64,000 bases of DNA from Actinomadura nitritigenes (GTDB taxonomy: Bacteria; Actinomycetota; Actinomycetes; Streptosporangiales; Streptosporangiaceae). Of this stretch, positions 7,779 through 16,265 are shown in pieces. Numbering within the stretch: the first letter of the stretch is position 1; every line of letters starts with the position of its first letter. The stretch is from positions 107,520 through 171,519 of the forward strand of contig NZ_JAGEOK010000023.1 of the NCBI RefSeq assembly GCF_017573545.1, given 5' to 3'. The position numbers and the translations under genes are program-made. The notes under the pieces are model-generated. The model was not told the origin of the DNA. It made no database searches and was given only the letters and a program-made list of their open reading frames with translations.

Positions 7779-9119
7779 ATGGACGACTACCGGCGGGTGG
7801 CCGACGCGGTCGCCGCCGACATCGCCGCCGGGCGGCTGCGGCCGGGCGATCGGCTGCCGCCGCAGCGCACGTTCGCGCGCCGCCGCGGCATCGCCGCCTC
7901 GACGGCCGCTCGCGTCTACCGGGAGCTGGGCCGGCGCGGCCTGGTCGTCGGCGAGGTCGGGCGGGGCACGTTCGTGCTCGCGGCGGAGCGCCGGACGACC
8001 CCTGCCCTGGCCGAGCCGGCGGGCGCCCGCGTCGACCTGGAGCTGAACTACCCGGTCGTGCCGGAGCAGGCTCCCCTGCTGGCCGCCGGGCTGGACCGCC
8101 TGACCCGCCCGGACGTGCTGGACGCGGCGCTCGCCCCCACCGGTGTCGCGGGCGCCCCGGCGGCGCGCGAGGCCGCGGCGGCGCTGCTCGCGGCGGACGG
8201 CTGGGCCCCGGCGCCGGAGGACGTGCTGTTCGCCGGGAACGGCCGGCAGGCGATCGCCGCGGCGGTGGCCGCGCTCGTCCCGCCGGGCGGGCGGCTCGCC
8301 GTCGAGGCGCTCACCTATCCGCTGGTCAAGGGGATCGCGGCGCGGCTCGGCGTCACGCCGGTCGCGGTGCCGGTGGACGAGCACGGGATGGTCCCGGAAG
8401 CGCTCGCCGACGCCCACCGCGCCGCGCCGCTCGGCGGCGTCTACCTCCAGCCCACGCTGCACAACCCGTACGGGACGACGATGCCGGAGGCCCGGCGCGC
8501 CGGGCTGGGCGCCCTCCTCGGGCAGCTCGGGCTGTGCGCGATCGAGGACCGGATCTGGGCGTTCCTGCGCGAGGACGGCCCGCCGCCGCTGGCGTCGTTC
8601 GCGCCGGATCACACGATCCCCGTCGACAGCCTCTCCAAGCGGCTGGCGCCGGGGCTGAGCGTCGGGTTCGCCGCCGTCCCGCGGCGGCTGGCGGGCCGGG
8701 TCGCCGCCGCGCTGCGCTCGGGCGCGTGGGGGCCCGCCGGGTTCGCGCTGGAGGCGGCGTCCGGGTGGGTCGCCGACGGGACGGTCGAGGCGATCGTGAA
8801 GGCGAAGCGCGCGGACGCCGCGTCCCGGCAGCGGATCGCGGCGGACCGGCTCGCGGGCGCCGCGATCCGGTCCGATCCCGGCTCGTACTTCTGCTGGTGG
8901 GAGCTGCCCGCGCCGTGGCGGGCGGAGACGTTCGTGGCCGCGGCGGCCCGGCGCGGCATCGCCGTCACGCCCGCCGCCGCGTTCGTGGTGGGCGGCGCCG
9001 CCGCGCCGCGGGCGGTGCGGCTCGGCCTGGCGTCCCCGCCGGAGGACGTCCTCGCCAGAACCCTGGACGTGCTGGCGGAGATCGCGGCCGGCCCGCCCGA
9101 CGACGCCCCCGCGGGCTGA
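7779..9119 (+). CDS. MocR-family PLP-dependent transcriptional regulator (GntR HTH + aminotransferase domain)
   Basis: A 446-residue two-domain regulator. Residues 1-75 are a GntR winged helix (AADIAAGRLRPGDRLPPQRT, AASTAARVYRELGRRGLVVG). Residues ~100-440 are a fold-type I aminotransferase domain with the PLP lysine in DSLSKRLAPGLS and YLQPTLHNPYGT near the cofactor. MocR proteins use the aminotransferase domain as a sensor of PLP and amino compounds. A GGGAG sits six bases before the ATG. The divergent LysE exporter is the likely target, together with autoregulation through the repeats upstream. Confidence 0.93.
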   Translation: MDDYRRVADAVAADIAAGRLRPGDRLPPQRTFARRRGIAASTAARVYRELGRRGLVVGEVGRGTFVLAAERRTTPALAEPAGARVDLELNYPVVPEQAPLLAAGLDRLTRPDVLDAALAPTGVAGAPAAREAAAALLAADGWAPAPEDVLFAGNGRQAIAAAVAALVPPGGRLAVEALTYPLVKGIAARLGVTPVAVPVDEHGMVPEALADAHRAAPLGGVYLQPTLHNPYGTTMPEARRAGLGALLGQLGLCAIEDRIWAFLREDGPPPLASFAPDHTIPVDSLSKRLAPGLSVGFAAVPRRLAGRVAAALRSGAWGPAGFALEAASGWVADGTVEAIVKAKRADAASRQRIAADRLAGAAIRSDPGSYFCWWELPAPWRAETFVAAAARRGIAVTPAAAFVVGGAAAPRAVRLGLASPPEDVLARTLDVLAEIAAGPPDDAPAG

Positions 9120-9223
9120 CCGCCTCCGGGACCGGGCGGGGATCCTCCTCTGGACTCCGCGCCCGGCCTCGTCCATGTTCTTCTGGGGGCGGGCGCGCCC
9201 TCCGGAGGGGATGGGGGCGTGAC

Positions 9224-10870
9224 GTGATCGAGGTGCGCGGGGTCGGGCAGCGGGTGGACGGCGGGCGCCGCACGCTGCGGGACGTGTCGATGACGATCGG
9301 CGCCGGCGAGCTCGTGGCGATCATCGGGGGCAGCGGCGCCGGCAAGACGACGCTGCTGGACGCGATCGCCGGGGTGCGGCCGCCCGCCGAGGGCGAGGTG
9401 CGCCACGAGGCCGGCGGCGGATCGTTCGGGTACGTGCCGCAGGACGACATCGTCCACAAGGAGCTGCCGCTCCGCCGCACCCTCCGGTACGCGGCGGGCC
9501 TCCGGCTGCCCGCGGGCACGCCGCCGGAGGACGCCGAGAGGGCCGTGGACGACGTGCTGGACGCGCTGGCCCTCACCGACCGGGCCGGCCAGCGCGTCGG
9601 GCGGCTGAGCGGCGGCGAGCGCAAGCGCGCCAGCATCGCGGTCGAGCTGCTCACCCGGCCGCGGGTGTTCTTCCTCGACGAGCCGACGTCGGGCCTCGAC
9701 CCGGCCGCGGCCGCCAACCTGATGCGGCTGCTGCGCGGCCTCGCCGACGCGGGGACGACCGTCGTCATGACGACGCACCACCCGCCGGACGTCGCGGTGT
9801 GCGACCGGGTGGCGGTGCTGGCGCCGGACGGGCGGCTGGCGTTCCACGGCCCGCCGGAGGAGGCGCTGGAGGAGTTCGGGGCCACCGCGGTCGACGAGAT
9901 CTACCTGCGGCTCGCGGGCGGCCCGGAGGCCGACTGGAGCTCCCGGTTCCGGCGTCCCGGCGGCGCGGGGACGGCGCCGGGTCCGGGCGTCGGCGCACCG
10001 CGCCAGTGGGCGCTGCTGACCCGGCGCAACCTCGATCTGCTGACGGGGAACCGCCTGACGCTCGCCGTGCTGGCGGGGTCGCCGGTGATGGTGCTGGCGA
10101 TGTTCGCGGTGCTGTTCCGCCCCGGGGCGTTCGCGCCCGAGTCGCCGAGCCCGGGCGCGACCGTGATGATCCTCTTCTGGATCGCGTTCGGCGGGTTCTT
10201 CTTCGGGCTGACCTACGGGCTGCTGCAGATCTGCACCGAGCTGCCGGTGCTGCGGCGGGAGCGGCTGACCGGGCTGCGGATCGGGCCGTACGTGCTGGCG
10301 AAGGCGGCCGTGCTGCTGCCGCTACTGGCGGCGGTGGACGCGCTGATGCTCGGGGTGCTGCGCGGGCTCGACCGGCTGCCGGCGCTGGGCTGGCGGACGT
10401 ACGGGGAGCTGTTCGCCACGCTGCTGCTGTGCTCGGTGGCGGCGCTGGCGCTCGGGCTGCTGGTCTCGGCGGCGGTGACGGATCCGGCGCAGGCGACGAT
10501 GGCCCTGCCGATGCTGTGCTTCCCCCAGGTGCTGTTCGTCGGCGCGATCCTGCCCGTCCCGGTGATGGCGGCGCCGGGACGCTGGCTGAGCTACGCGATG
10601 TCGAACCGGTGGGCGTTCGAGGGGCTCGGCCACAGCCTGGGCGTCGACCGGCTGTGGGCGTCGGGCCGGTCGCCGCTGGGGCCGCCCCTGCTGGCCTCCT
10701 ACGGCGGCACGTTCTCCCGGGCCGTGGCCGCCGACTGGGCGATCCTCGCCGGGTTCGCCGCGCTCTTCCTGGCCGGGACGGCCGCCGTCCTCGCCCGCCG
10801 TACGCGGTCGTCCGCCGGCGGCCCGTCCCGTCGTGCCGGAGAACCGCCAAACACAGCCATCAAGTCCTGA
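9224..10870 (+). CDS. ABCG-like half transporter (ATPase fused to ABC-2 permease)
   Basis: A 548-residue ABC transporter with the nucleotide-binding domain first (Walker A GGSGAGKTT, signature RLSGGERKRAS, Walker B VFFLDEPTSGLD, H-loop TTHHP). About six transmembrane helices follow from residue ~285 (LAVLAGSPVMVLAMFAVLF onward). This order is the ABCG arrangement; the FHA domains seen in Rv1747 are missing. It would work as a homodimer, probably an exporter, with unknown substrate. The GTG start is supported by the conserved opening VIEVRGVGQRV; the nearest strong ribosome-binding site (GGAGGGG) is 13 bases away, so the spacing is loose. Confidence 0.88.
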   Translation: MIEVRGVGQRVDGGRRTLRDVSMTIGAGELVAIIGGSGAGKTTLLDAIAGVRPPAEGEVRHEAGGGSFGYVPQDDIVHKELPLRRTLRYAAGLRLPAGTPPEDAERAVDDVLDALALTDRAGQRVGRLSGGERKRASIAVELLTRPRVFFLDEPTSGLDPAAAANLMRLLRGLADAGTTVVMTTHHPPDVAVCDRVAVLAPDGRLAFHGPPEEALEEFGATAVDEIYLRLAGGPEADWSSRFRRPGGAGTAPGPGVGAPRQWALLTRRNLDLLTGNRLTLAVLAGSPVMVLAMFAVLFRPGAFAPESPSPGATVMILFWIAFGGFFFGLTYGLLQICTELPVLRRERLTGLRIGPYVLAKAAVLLPLLAAVDALMLGVLRGLDRLPALGWRTYGELFATLLLCSVAALALGLLVSAAVTDPAQATMALPMLCFPQVLFVGAILPVPVMAAPGRWLSYAMSNRWAFEGLGHSLGVDRLWASGRSPLGPPLLASYGGTFSRAVAADWAILAGFAALFLAGTAAVLARRTRSSAGGPSRRAGEPPNTAIKS

Positions 10871-10941
10871 AAAGGTCAGAACTCCCCCTTGCACGCCGTT
10901 CTCCGATTTTGGACCGTTCTTAGAGGAGGATGCGGCTTTGT

Positions 10942-12396
10942 ATGCGGGGGTGCATGATGTCCGCTTCAACCGATTCCTGGGCGGCGGGGGCGACGCCCGG
11001 CACCGACGCCGAGTACGCCTCGACGAGCCGGCTGGACGACCTGAGGGCCGCCGAGTACGGCCACCTCGACGCCGAAGGCCGGACCTACCTTGACTACACG
11101 GGGGCGGGCGTGGCCGCCGACGCGCAGATCCGGGCGCACGCCCGGCGCCTCACCGGGCACTGCTACGGCAACCCGCACTCGGAGAACCCGACGTCCAGCG
11201 CGTCGACCGAGCTGGTCGAACGGACCCGCGCGGCGATCCTCGGCTTCTTCGACGCCTCTCCCGACGAGTACGAGGTGATCTTCACGCCGAACGCGACCGG
11301 CGCGTGCCGGCTGGTCGGCGAGGCCTACCCGTTCGGGCGCGGGTCACGGCTGGTCCTCACCGGCGACAACCACAACTCGGCCAACGGCATCCGCGAGTTC
11401 GCCCGCGCGCGCGGCGCGCAGGTGGTCAACGTGCCCGTCCGCGGAGCCGAACTGCGCGTCCCCGACGACGACGTGCGCAACGCCCTCGCCCGCCGCCGCG
11501 GGCTGCTCGTCTACCCGGCGCAGAGCAACTTCACGGGCGTCCAGCACCCTCTGGCGTGGGTCGACCTCGCGCACGCACACGGGTACGACGTCCTGCTGGA
11601 CGCGGCCGCGTTCGTCCCCGCGAACCGCCTGGACCTCAGCCGGACGCGGCCCGACTTCGTCCCGGTGAGCTGGTACAAGGTGTTCGGCTACCCGACCGGC
11701 GTCGGCGCCCTGGTCGCCCGCCGCGCGGCGCTCGCCCGGCTGCGCCGCCCCTGGTTCGCGGGCGGCACGATCCAGGCGGTCAGCGCGCTCGGCGGCTGGC
11801 ACGTCCCGGCCCCCGACGAGACCGCGTTCGAGGACGGCACCCTGAACTTCCTGTCGATCCCCGACGTGGAGTTCGGCATCCGGTGGATCGGGGACATCGG
11901 CATCGACCTGGTCCACCTCCGGGTCGCCCGCCTCACCTCGTGGCTGCTGCACCGCCTGACCGGGCTCCGGCACGGCGCGGGCACCGCCATGGTCCGGGTG
12001 TACGGCCCCACCGGCACGGACCGGCGCGGCGGCACCGTCGCCTTCAACGTCCTGGACCCGCGGGGCCGGATCGTGGACGAGCGGATCGTCGCCCGCGACA
12101 CCGCCGCCGCCGGGATCTCCGTCCGCACCGGCTGCTTCTGCAACCCGGGCGCCGGGGAGGGCGCCTTCCACATCTCCGAGCGGGCCCTGCGCGACCGGCG
12201 GACGCTGCGCGGCGGCATGCGCACGCTCGACGAGTACCTCGACCTGCTCCAGCTGCCGAGCGGCGGCGCCGTCCGCGCCTCGCTCGGCCTTGTCTCCAAC
12301 GTCGACGACGTCGAGCGGCTCGTCTCGTTCCTGGAGGAGACCTACGGGGACCGGGAGCCCGACGCGAGGGGCCTCAAGCCCCGCGAGCGCTGCTGA
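10942..12396 (+). CDS. Class V aminotransferase, molybdenum cofactor sulfurase-like (no MOSC domain)
   Basis: A PLP enzyme of ~484 residues related to the sulfurase half of MOCOS and to cysteine desulfurases. It has the substrate/PLP motifs YGNPHSENPTSS and TPNATGACRLVG, the Schiff-base lysine in SWYKVFGYPTGVGALV, and near the C-terminus RTGCFCNPGAGE with the Cys-x-Cys seen in Moco sulfurases. The MOSC domain that binds the cofactor in eukaryotic MOCOS is absent, and no molybdoenzyme gene is nearby. The start is ambiguous: an AGGAGG abuts an ATG at 10930, making the ATG at 10942 (12-base spacing) or at 10954 more plausible. Desulfurase activity is inferred. Confidence 0.82.
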   Translation: MRGCMMSASTDSWAAGATPGTDAEYASTSRLDDLRAAEYGHLDAEGRTYLDYTGAGVAADAQIRAHARRLTGHCYGNPHSENPTSSASTELVERTRAAILGFFDASPDEYEVIFTPNATGACRLVGEAYPFGRGSRLVLTGDNHNSANGIREFARARGAQVVNVPVRGAELRVPDDDVRNALARRRGLLVYPAQSNFTGVQHPLAWVDLAHAHGYDVLLDAAAFVPANRLDLSRTRPDFVPVSWYKVFGYPTGVGALVARRAALARLRRPWFAGGTIQAVSALGGWHVPAPDETAFEDGTLNFLSIPDVEFGIRWIGDIGIDLVHLRVARLTSWLLHRLTGLRHGAGTAMVRVYGPTGTDRRGGTVAFNVLDPRGRIVDERIVARDTAAAGISVRTGCFCNPGAGEGAFHISERALRDRRTLRGGMRTLDEYLDLLQLPSGGAVRASLGLVSNVDDVERLVSFLEETYGDREPDARGLKPRERC

Positions 12397-12428
12397 GGCT
12401 CCCGCCCCCTCGCGCCGAGGCCACCGGG

Positions 12429-14927
12429 TCAGGAGCCCGCGCGCTCCACCACGACGGCCCACTCCTCCAGCAGTTCCTGCGCGGCGTCGGCGTCCGGGCC
12501 CTCGGCCCACAGGTGCGTGACGGCCTCCGCCGGGTCGGGGAGGACGAGCACCCAGCCGCCGTCGTCCTCCACCACGCGGACCCCGTCGGTGGTGTCGAGG
12601 GTGCGGCTCCCCGCCGCCTCCACGACGTGCCGCATGACGCTGCCCTTCGCCGCCCACGGCGTCGGGACGGACCGGCGCAGCAGGTGCGCGACGGGGATGC
12701 GCCGGTCGATCTGCGACAGCGTCAGCCGCGTCCGCGCGACGAGCCCGACCAGGCGGACGAACGCCGCGATCCCGTCCACGGTGCCGCTGAACTCCGGCAT
12801 CAGGAACCCGCCCCGGCCGTCCCCCGCGAAGATCACGTCGGGGCGCGCGGCGGCCTTGGTCAGCACGTCCTGCGAGGTCGAGGTCCACTCCACCTGGACG
12901 CCGTGGAACCGGCAGACCTGCTCGGCCACCCGGGTCGTGGTCACCGGCAGCGCGACCCGCCCGCCGCGCCGCTCGGCCGCGACGAGGTCCAGCATCACCA
13001 GCAGGGCCCGGTCGTCGGCCACCAGCTCGCCGTTCTCGTCCACCAGCGAGATCCGCTCGCCGACCGGGTCGAACCGGACGCCGAACGCGGCCCGCGACGA
13101 CGACACCAGCGCGCCGAGCCGCTCCAGGTCGCGCATCCGCTCGGGCAGCGTCTCGGTCGGGTTCGCCTCGTCCAGCGCGTTGTTGCGGGTCAGGACCTCC
13201 ACCCCGACCCGGCCGAGCAGGCTCGGCAGCACCAGCGACGCGACGCCGCCCGCGCAGTCCAGCACGATCTTCAGCCCGGCCTCGCGGACGCCGCTGATGT
13301 CGATGCGGTCCAGCAGGTCGCGGGTGTAGGTCTCCACCACCCGCGGCGGGTAGGTCAGCTCGGCGATCTCGCCGGGGAACGCGCGCCGGTACTCCTGCCG
13401 CCCGAACACCCGCTCCAGCTTGCGTTGCGCGGCCTGCGACAGGTCCGCGCCGTCCGGGTCGAGGAAGATGATGTCGACGCCCTGCGTCTCGCCGTACGTG
13501 GTGCGGATGTAGATGCCGCCGGCGCAGTCCTCGCGGCCGGTCTCGAACCGGGCGACGGTCAGCGGCGTCGCCTCCAGGTCCTGCACGTTGATCGCGCTGG
13601 CGGTCAGCGCGCTGATCACCGCGCGCTTGAGCGTCCGGGCGGCGCGCGAGACGTCCCGCCCGGTGACGACCGTGGTGCCCTTCTTCAGCGTGGTCGCGTA
13701 CGCGCTGGCCAGCCGCACCGCCAGTTCCGGCGTGATCTCCACGTTGACCAGGCCGGACACCCCGCGCGGCCCGAACAGGTTGCGCTGCCCGCGCGACTCC
13801 CAGATCACGCTGGTGTTGACGACCGCGCCCGCCTCGATCGTCTTGAACGGGTACACCTTCACGCCGCTGGAGACGTACGCCTCCGCCTCGATGACGCACT
13901 CGTCCCCGATGATCGCGCCCTCCTCGACCCGGGCGCCCGCCATGATGTCGGTGTTCTTGCCGATGACGCAGCCGCGCAGGTTCGTCGACGGCGCGACGAA
14001 CACGTTGTCGTGGACGATCGCGCGGTGCAGGAACGCGCCCTCCTTCACCACGACGTTGCTGCCGAGCACGGTGTACTCGCGCAGCTCGACGCCGGCCTCG
14101 ACCTTCGCGTAGTCGCCGATGTACAGCGGGCCCTTCAGCACGGCCTCCGCGTCCACCTCGGCGCCCTCGGCGACCCAGACGCCCGGCGACATCTCGAACC
14201 CGTCCAGCTCGATGCCGACCTGCCCGGACAGCATGTCGGCCTGCGCCTTCAGGTAGCTCTCGTGGGTGCCGACGTCCTCCCAGTAGCAGTCCGCCACGTA
14301 CCCGTACAGCGGCGCGCCCTCCGCCAGCAGCTTGGGGAACACGTCGCCGGACCAGTCGACGACCTCGCCCGCCGCGACATGGTCGAGCACCTCCGGCTCC
14401 ATCACGTAGATGCCGGTGTTGACGGTGTCGGAGAACACCTGCCCCCACGTCGGCTTCTCGAGGAACCGCTGGATGCGGCCCTCGTCGTCCACGATGATGA
14501 TCCCGAACTCCAGCGGGTTCGGGACGCGCTTGAGGCCGATGGTGACGAGGGCGCCGTTGCGCTCGTGGAAGCGCACCATGTCGGTGAGGTCGATGTCGGT
14601 CAGCGCGTCCCCGGAGATCACCAGGAACCGGTCGTCGCGCAGCGCCGCCTCGGCGTTCTTCACGCTGCCCGCGGTGCCGAGCGGCACCTCCTCGGTCGCG
14701 TAGCTCAGCGACATGCCGAGCTCCTCGCCGTCGCCGAAGTAGTTGCGGATCAGCGCCGCCAGGAACTGCACCGTGACGACGGTCTCGCTGAACCCGTGCC
14801 TCTTCAGCAGCCGCAGCACATGCTCCATGATCGGCCGGTTGACGAGCGGCAGCAGCGGCTTGGGCTGGTTGGCGGTCATCGGACGCAGCCGCGTCCCCTC
14901 GCCACCCGCCATCACGACGGCCTTCAT
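12429..14927 (-). CDS. Sugar-1-phosphate nucleotidyltransferase fused to a degenerate phosphohexomutase domain
   Basis: An 832-residue fusion. Residues 1-235 are a nucleotidyltransferase (GGEGTRLRPMT, FLEKPTWG, SGDALTDIDL), probably GTP:mannose-1-phosphate guanylyltransferase. Residues ~250-375 are hexapeptide repeats. Residues ~385-832 align with phosphomannomutase but have lost key residues: the phosphoserine loop TASHN is IRTTYGE (474-480), and the metal loop DGDGDR is DPVGER (620-625). The first domain should be active, while the mutase domain probably is not and may be structural or regulatory. The start codon overlaps the stop of the CDP-alcohol phosphotransferase (ATGA), so the two are coupled. 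Related fusions occur in other actinomycetes. Confidence 0.88.
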   Translation of the reverse strand: MKAVVMAGGEGTRLRPMTANQPKPLLPLVNRPIMEHVLRLLKRHGFSETVVTVQFLAALIRNYFGDGEELGMSLSYATEEVPLGTAGSVKNAEAALRDDRFLVISGDALTDIDLTDMVRFHERNGALVTIGLKRVPNPLEFGIIIVDDEGRIQRFLEKPTWGQVFSDTVNTGIYVMEPEVLDHVAAGEVVDWSGDVFPKLLAEGAPLYGYVADCYWEDVGTHESYLKAQADMLSGQVGIELDGFEMSPGVWVAEGAEVDAEAVLKGPLYIGDYAKVEAGVELREYTVLGSNVVVKEGAFLHRAIVHDNVFVAPSTNLRGCVIGKNTDIMAGARVEEGAIIGDECVIEAEAYVSSGVKVYPFKTIEAGAVVNTSVIWESRGQRNLFGPRGVSGLVNVEITPELAVRLASAYATTLKKGTTVVTGRDVSRAARTLKRAVISALTASAINVQDLEATPLTVARFETGREDCAGGIYIRTTYGETQGVDIIFLDPDGADLSQAAQRKLERVFGRQEYRRAFPGEIAELTYPPRVVETYTRDLLDRIDISGVREAGLKIVLDCAGGVASLVLPSLLGRVGVEVLTRNNALDEANPTETLPERMRDLERLGALVSSSRAAFGVRFDPVGERISLVDENGELVADDRALLVMLDLVAAERRGGRVALPVTTTRVAEQVCRFHGVQVEWTSTSQDVLTKAAARPDVIFAGDGRGGFLMPEFSGTVDGIAAFVRLVGLVARTRLTLSQIDRRIPVAHLLRRSVPTPWAAKGSVMRHVVEAAGSRTLDTTDGVRVVEDDGGWVLVLPDPAEAVTHLWAEGPDADAAQELLEEWAVVVERAGS

Positions 14928-15595
14928 CGGGGGGTCTCAGCTCCCTTCTGCTCGCCGGCCGGGGGCCGCGCGCCCGGTCCGGGCGCGCCGTCGGGTGGCG
15001 CGCCGCGGCCGGCCAGCACCAGTTGCCGCGTCTGCGCCCAGTACAGGACGGCAGCCCACCAGTACAGCGCCGTCCCCCAGATGGCGAAGGACCACCCGAT
15101 GATCTTCGCCGCGGTGCCCGCCGCCCCGTCATGGTCGCCCAGCAGCAGCAGCGGGAAGGCGTACAGCAGGCACAACGTGCCCGTCTTGCCGATGAAGTGC
15201 ACGGGAAGCGTCCCGCCGTACCCGAGCCGCCGCACGATCGGCGCGATCGGGGTGATCGCCAGCTCGCGCGCGACCAGCGCGACCAGCAGCCACAGCGGGA
15301 TGATGTCGCGGATCGTCAGGCCGACGAGCGTCGCGAAGATGTACAGCCGGTCGGCGGCCGGATCCAGGAGCATGCCGAGCTTGCTGGTCTGGTTCAGCGC
15401 CCGCGCGAGCTTGCCGTCCAGCCAGTCCGACAGGCCGGCGAACACCAGCAGCCCGAGCGCCCACCAGTCCTGCTCGACCAGCACCAGCCACAGGAAGAAC
15501 GGGACTCCGACGAGCCGCGCCATGCTGAGCATGTTCGGCACCGTGAAGATCCGGTCCCGCGCCGCCTCCGGCGCCCTGCCGGCCTCAGTGCTCAC
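14924..15595 (-). CDS. CDP-alcohol phosphatidyltransferase (PgsA-like)
   Basis: A 223-residue multi-pass membrane enzyme. It carries the family motif D-G-x2-A-R-x8-G-x3-D-x3-D as DGKLARALNQTSKLGMLLDP followed by AADR. Such enzymes move a phosphatidyl group from CDP-diacylglycerol to an alcohol; the closest named group is PgsA (glycerol-3-phosphate), and Rv1822 (PgsA2) holds the same neighbourhood in mycobacteria. The acceptor cannot be decided from sequence. It is co-transcribed with the downstream nucleotidyltransferase fusion. The C-terminal 35 residues are a hydrophilic proline/glycine tail. Confidence 0.9.
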   Translation of the reverse strand: MSTEAGRAPEAARDRIFTVPNMLSMARLVGVPFFLWLVLVEQDWWALGLLVFAGLSDWLDGKLARALNQTSKLGMLLDPAADRLYIFATLVGLTIRDIIPLWLLVALVARELAITPIAPIVRRLGYGGTLPVHFIGKTGTLCLLYAFPLLLLGDHDGAAGTAAKIIGWSFAIWGTALYWWAAVLYWAQTRQLVLAGRGAPPDGAPGPGARPPAGEQKGAETPR

Positions 15596-15731
15596 CGCTC
15601 GCGCTCCCCTCCCTGACAGCGCCCTCCGGGCGATGACCCCGGGGCGGGGGCCCGCCCCCCGGCGGTCGCGCCGTCCCCCTTGATCCTGACCCTACCGGTA
15701 AGGGTTTGAAAGCCCCCGATAGCGTCCGGCC

Positions 15732-16265
15732 ATGCGATGGACGGTGCACGGCGAGAGATCGATCTACGACAGCCCCTGGATGGACGTGCGTCTGGCCGAC
15801 GTGGAACTGCCGGACGGGCGGCGCTTCGACCACCATCTCGTACGGGTGCGGCCCGCCGCGGGCGTGGCGGCGGTCGACGGCGCGGGCCGCGTGCTGCTGA
15901 TCTGGCGGCACCGGTTCATCACCGGCGCCTGGGGCTGGGAGGTCCCGGGCGGGCGGGTCGAGGACGGCGAGGACCCGGCGGAGGCGGCGGCGCGCGAGCT
16001 GGTCGAGGAGACCGGGTACCGCGCCGGGCCGCTGGAGCACGTCGTGGCGGTGCGCCCGTCGCCGGGGCTCCACGATGGGATACATCACATCTTCCGTGCG
16101 GACGGCGCCGAGCGGATCGGCGAGCCGACCGACGTGGAGGCGGAGCGGATCGAGTGGGTGCCGCTGTCGTCGGTACCGGAGCTGGCCGCCCGCGGCGAGA
16201 TCGGGTCCGGTTCGACCCTGGCGGGCCTGCTCCTGCTCCACGCCCGGACGATCAGCGGGGGGTGA
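15732..16265 (+). CDS. Nudix hydrolase (ADP-ribose pyrophosphatase-like)
   Basis: A 177-residue Nudix protein. The Nudix box is complete: GGRVEDGEDPAEAAARELVE continuing ETGY, with the catalytic glutamates. The surrounding pattern (HHLVRVRPAAGVAAVDGAGR, WEVPGG) resembles ADP-ribose/nucleoside-diphosphate-sugar pyrophosphatases, though the substrate is not certain. Its last 14 bases overlap the convergent histidine kinase gene. A divergent arrangement with the CDP-alcohol phosphotransferase leaves a 136-base intergenic region for both promoters. Confidence 0.88.
   Translation: MRWTVHGERSIYDSPWMDVRLADVELPDGRRFDHHLVRVRPAAGVAAVDGAGRVLLIWRHRFITGAWGWEVPGGRVEDGEDPAEAAARELVEETGYRAGPLEHVVAVRPSPGLHDGIHHIFRADGAERIGEPTDVEAERIEWVPLSSVPELAARGEIGSGSTLAGLLLLHARTISGG

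Noticed and set aside
7730..9223. Extension of the ABCG-like transporter frame far upstream through the MocR gene
   Set aside because: The upstream part is an out-of-frame shadow of the MocR gene; homology begins at the GTG at 9224.
11344..15132. Very long open frames antisense to the sugar-nucleotidyltransferase and aminotransferase genes
   Set aside because: They are composed almost wholly of Arg, Ala, Gly and Pro and mirror the third-position GC bias of the true genes; no domain is visible.
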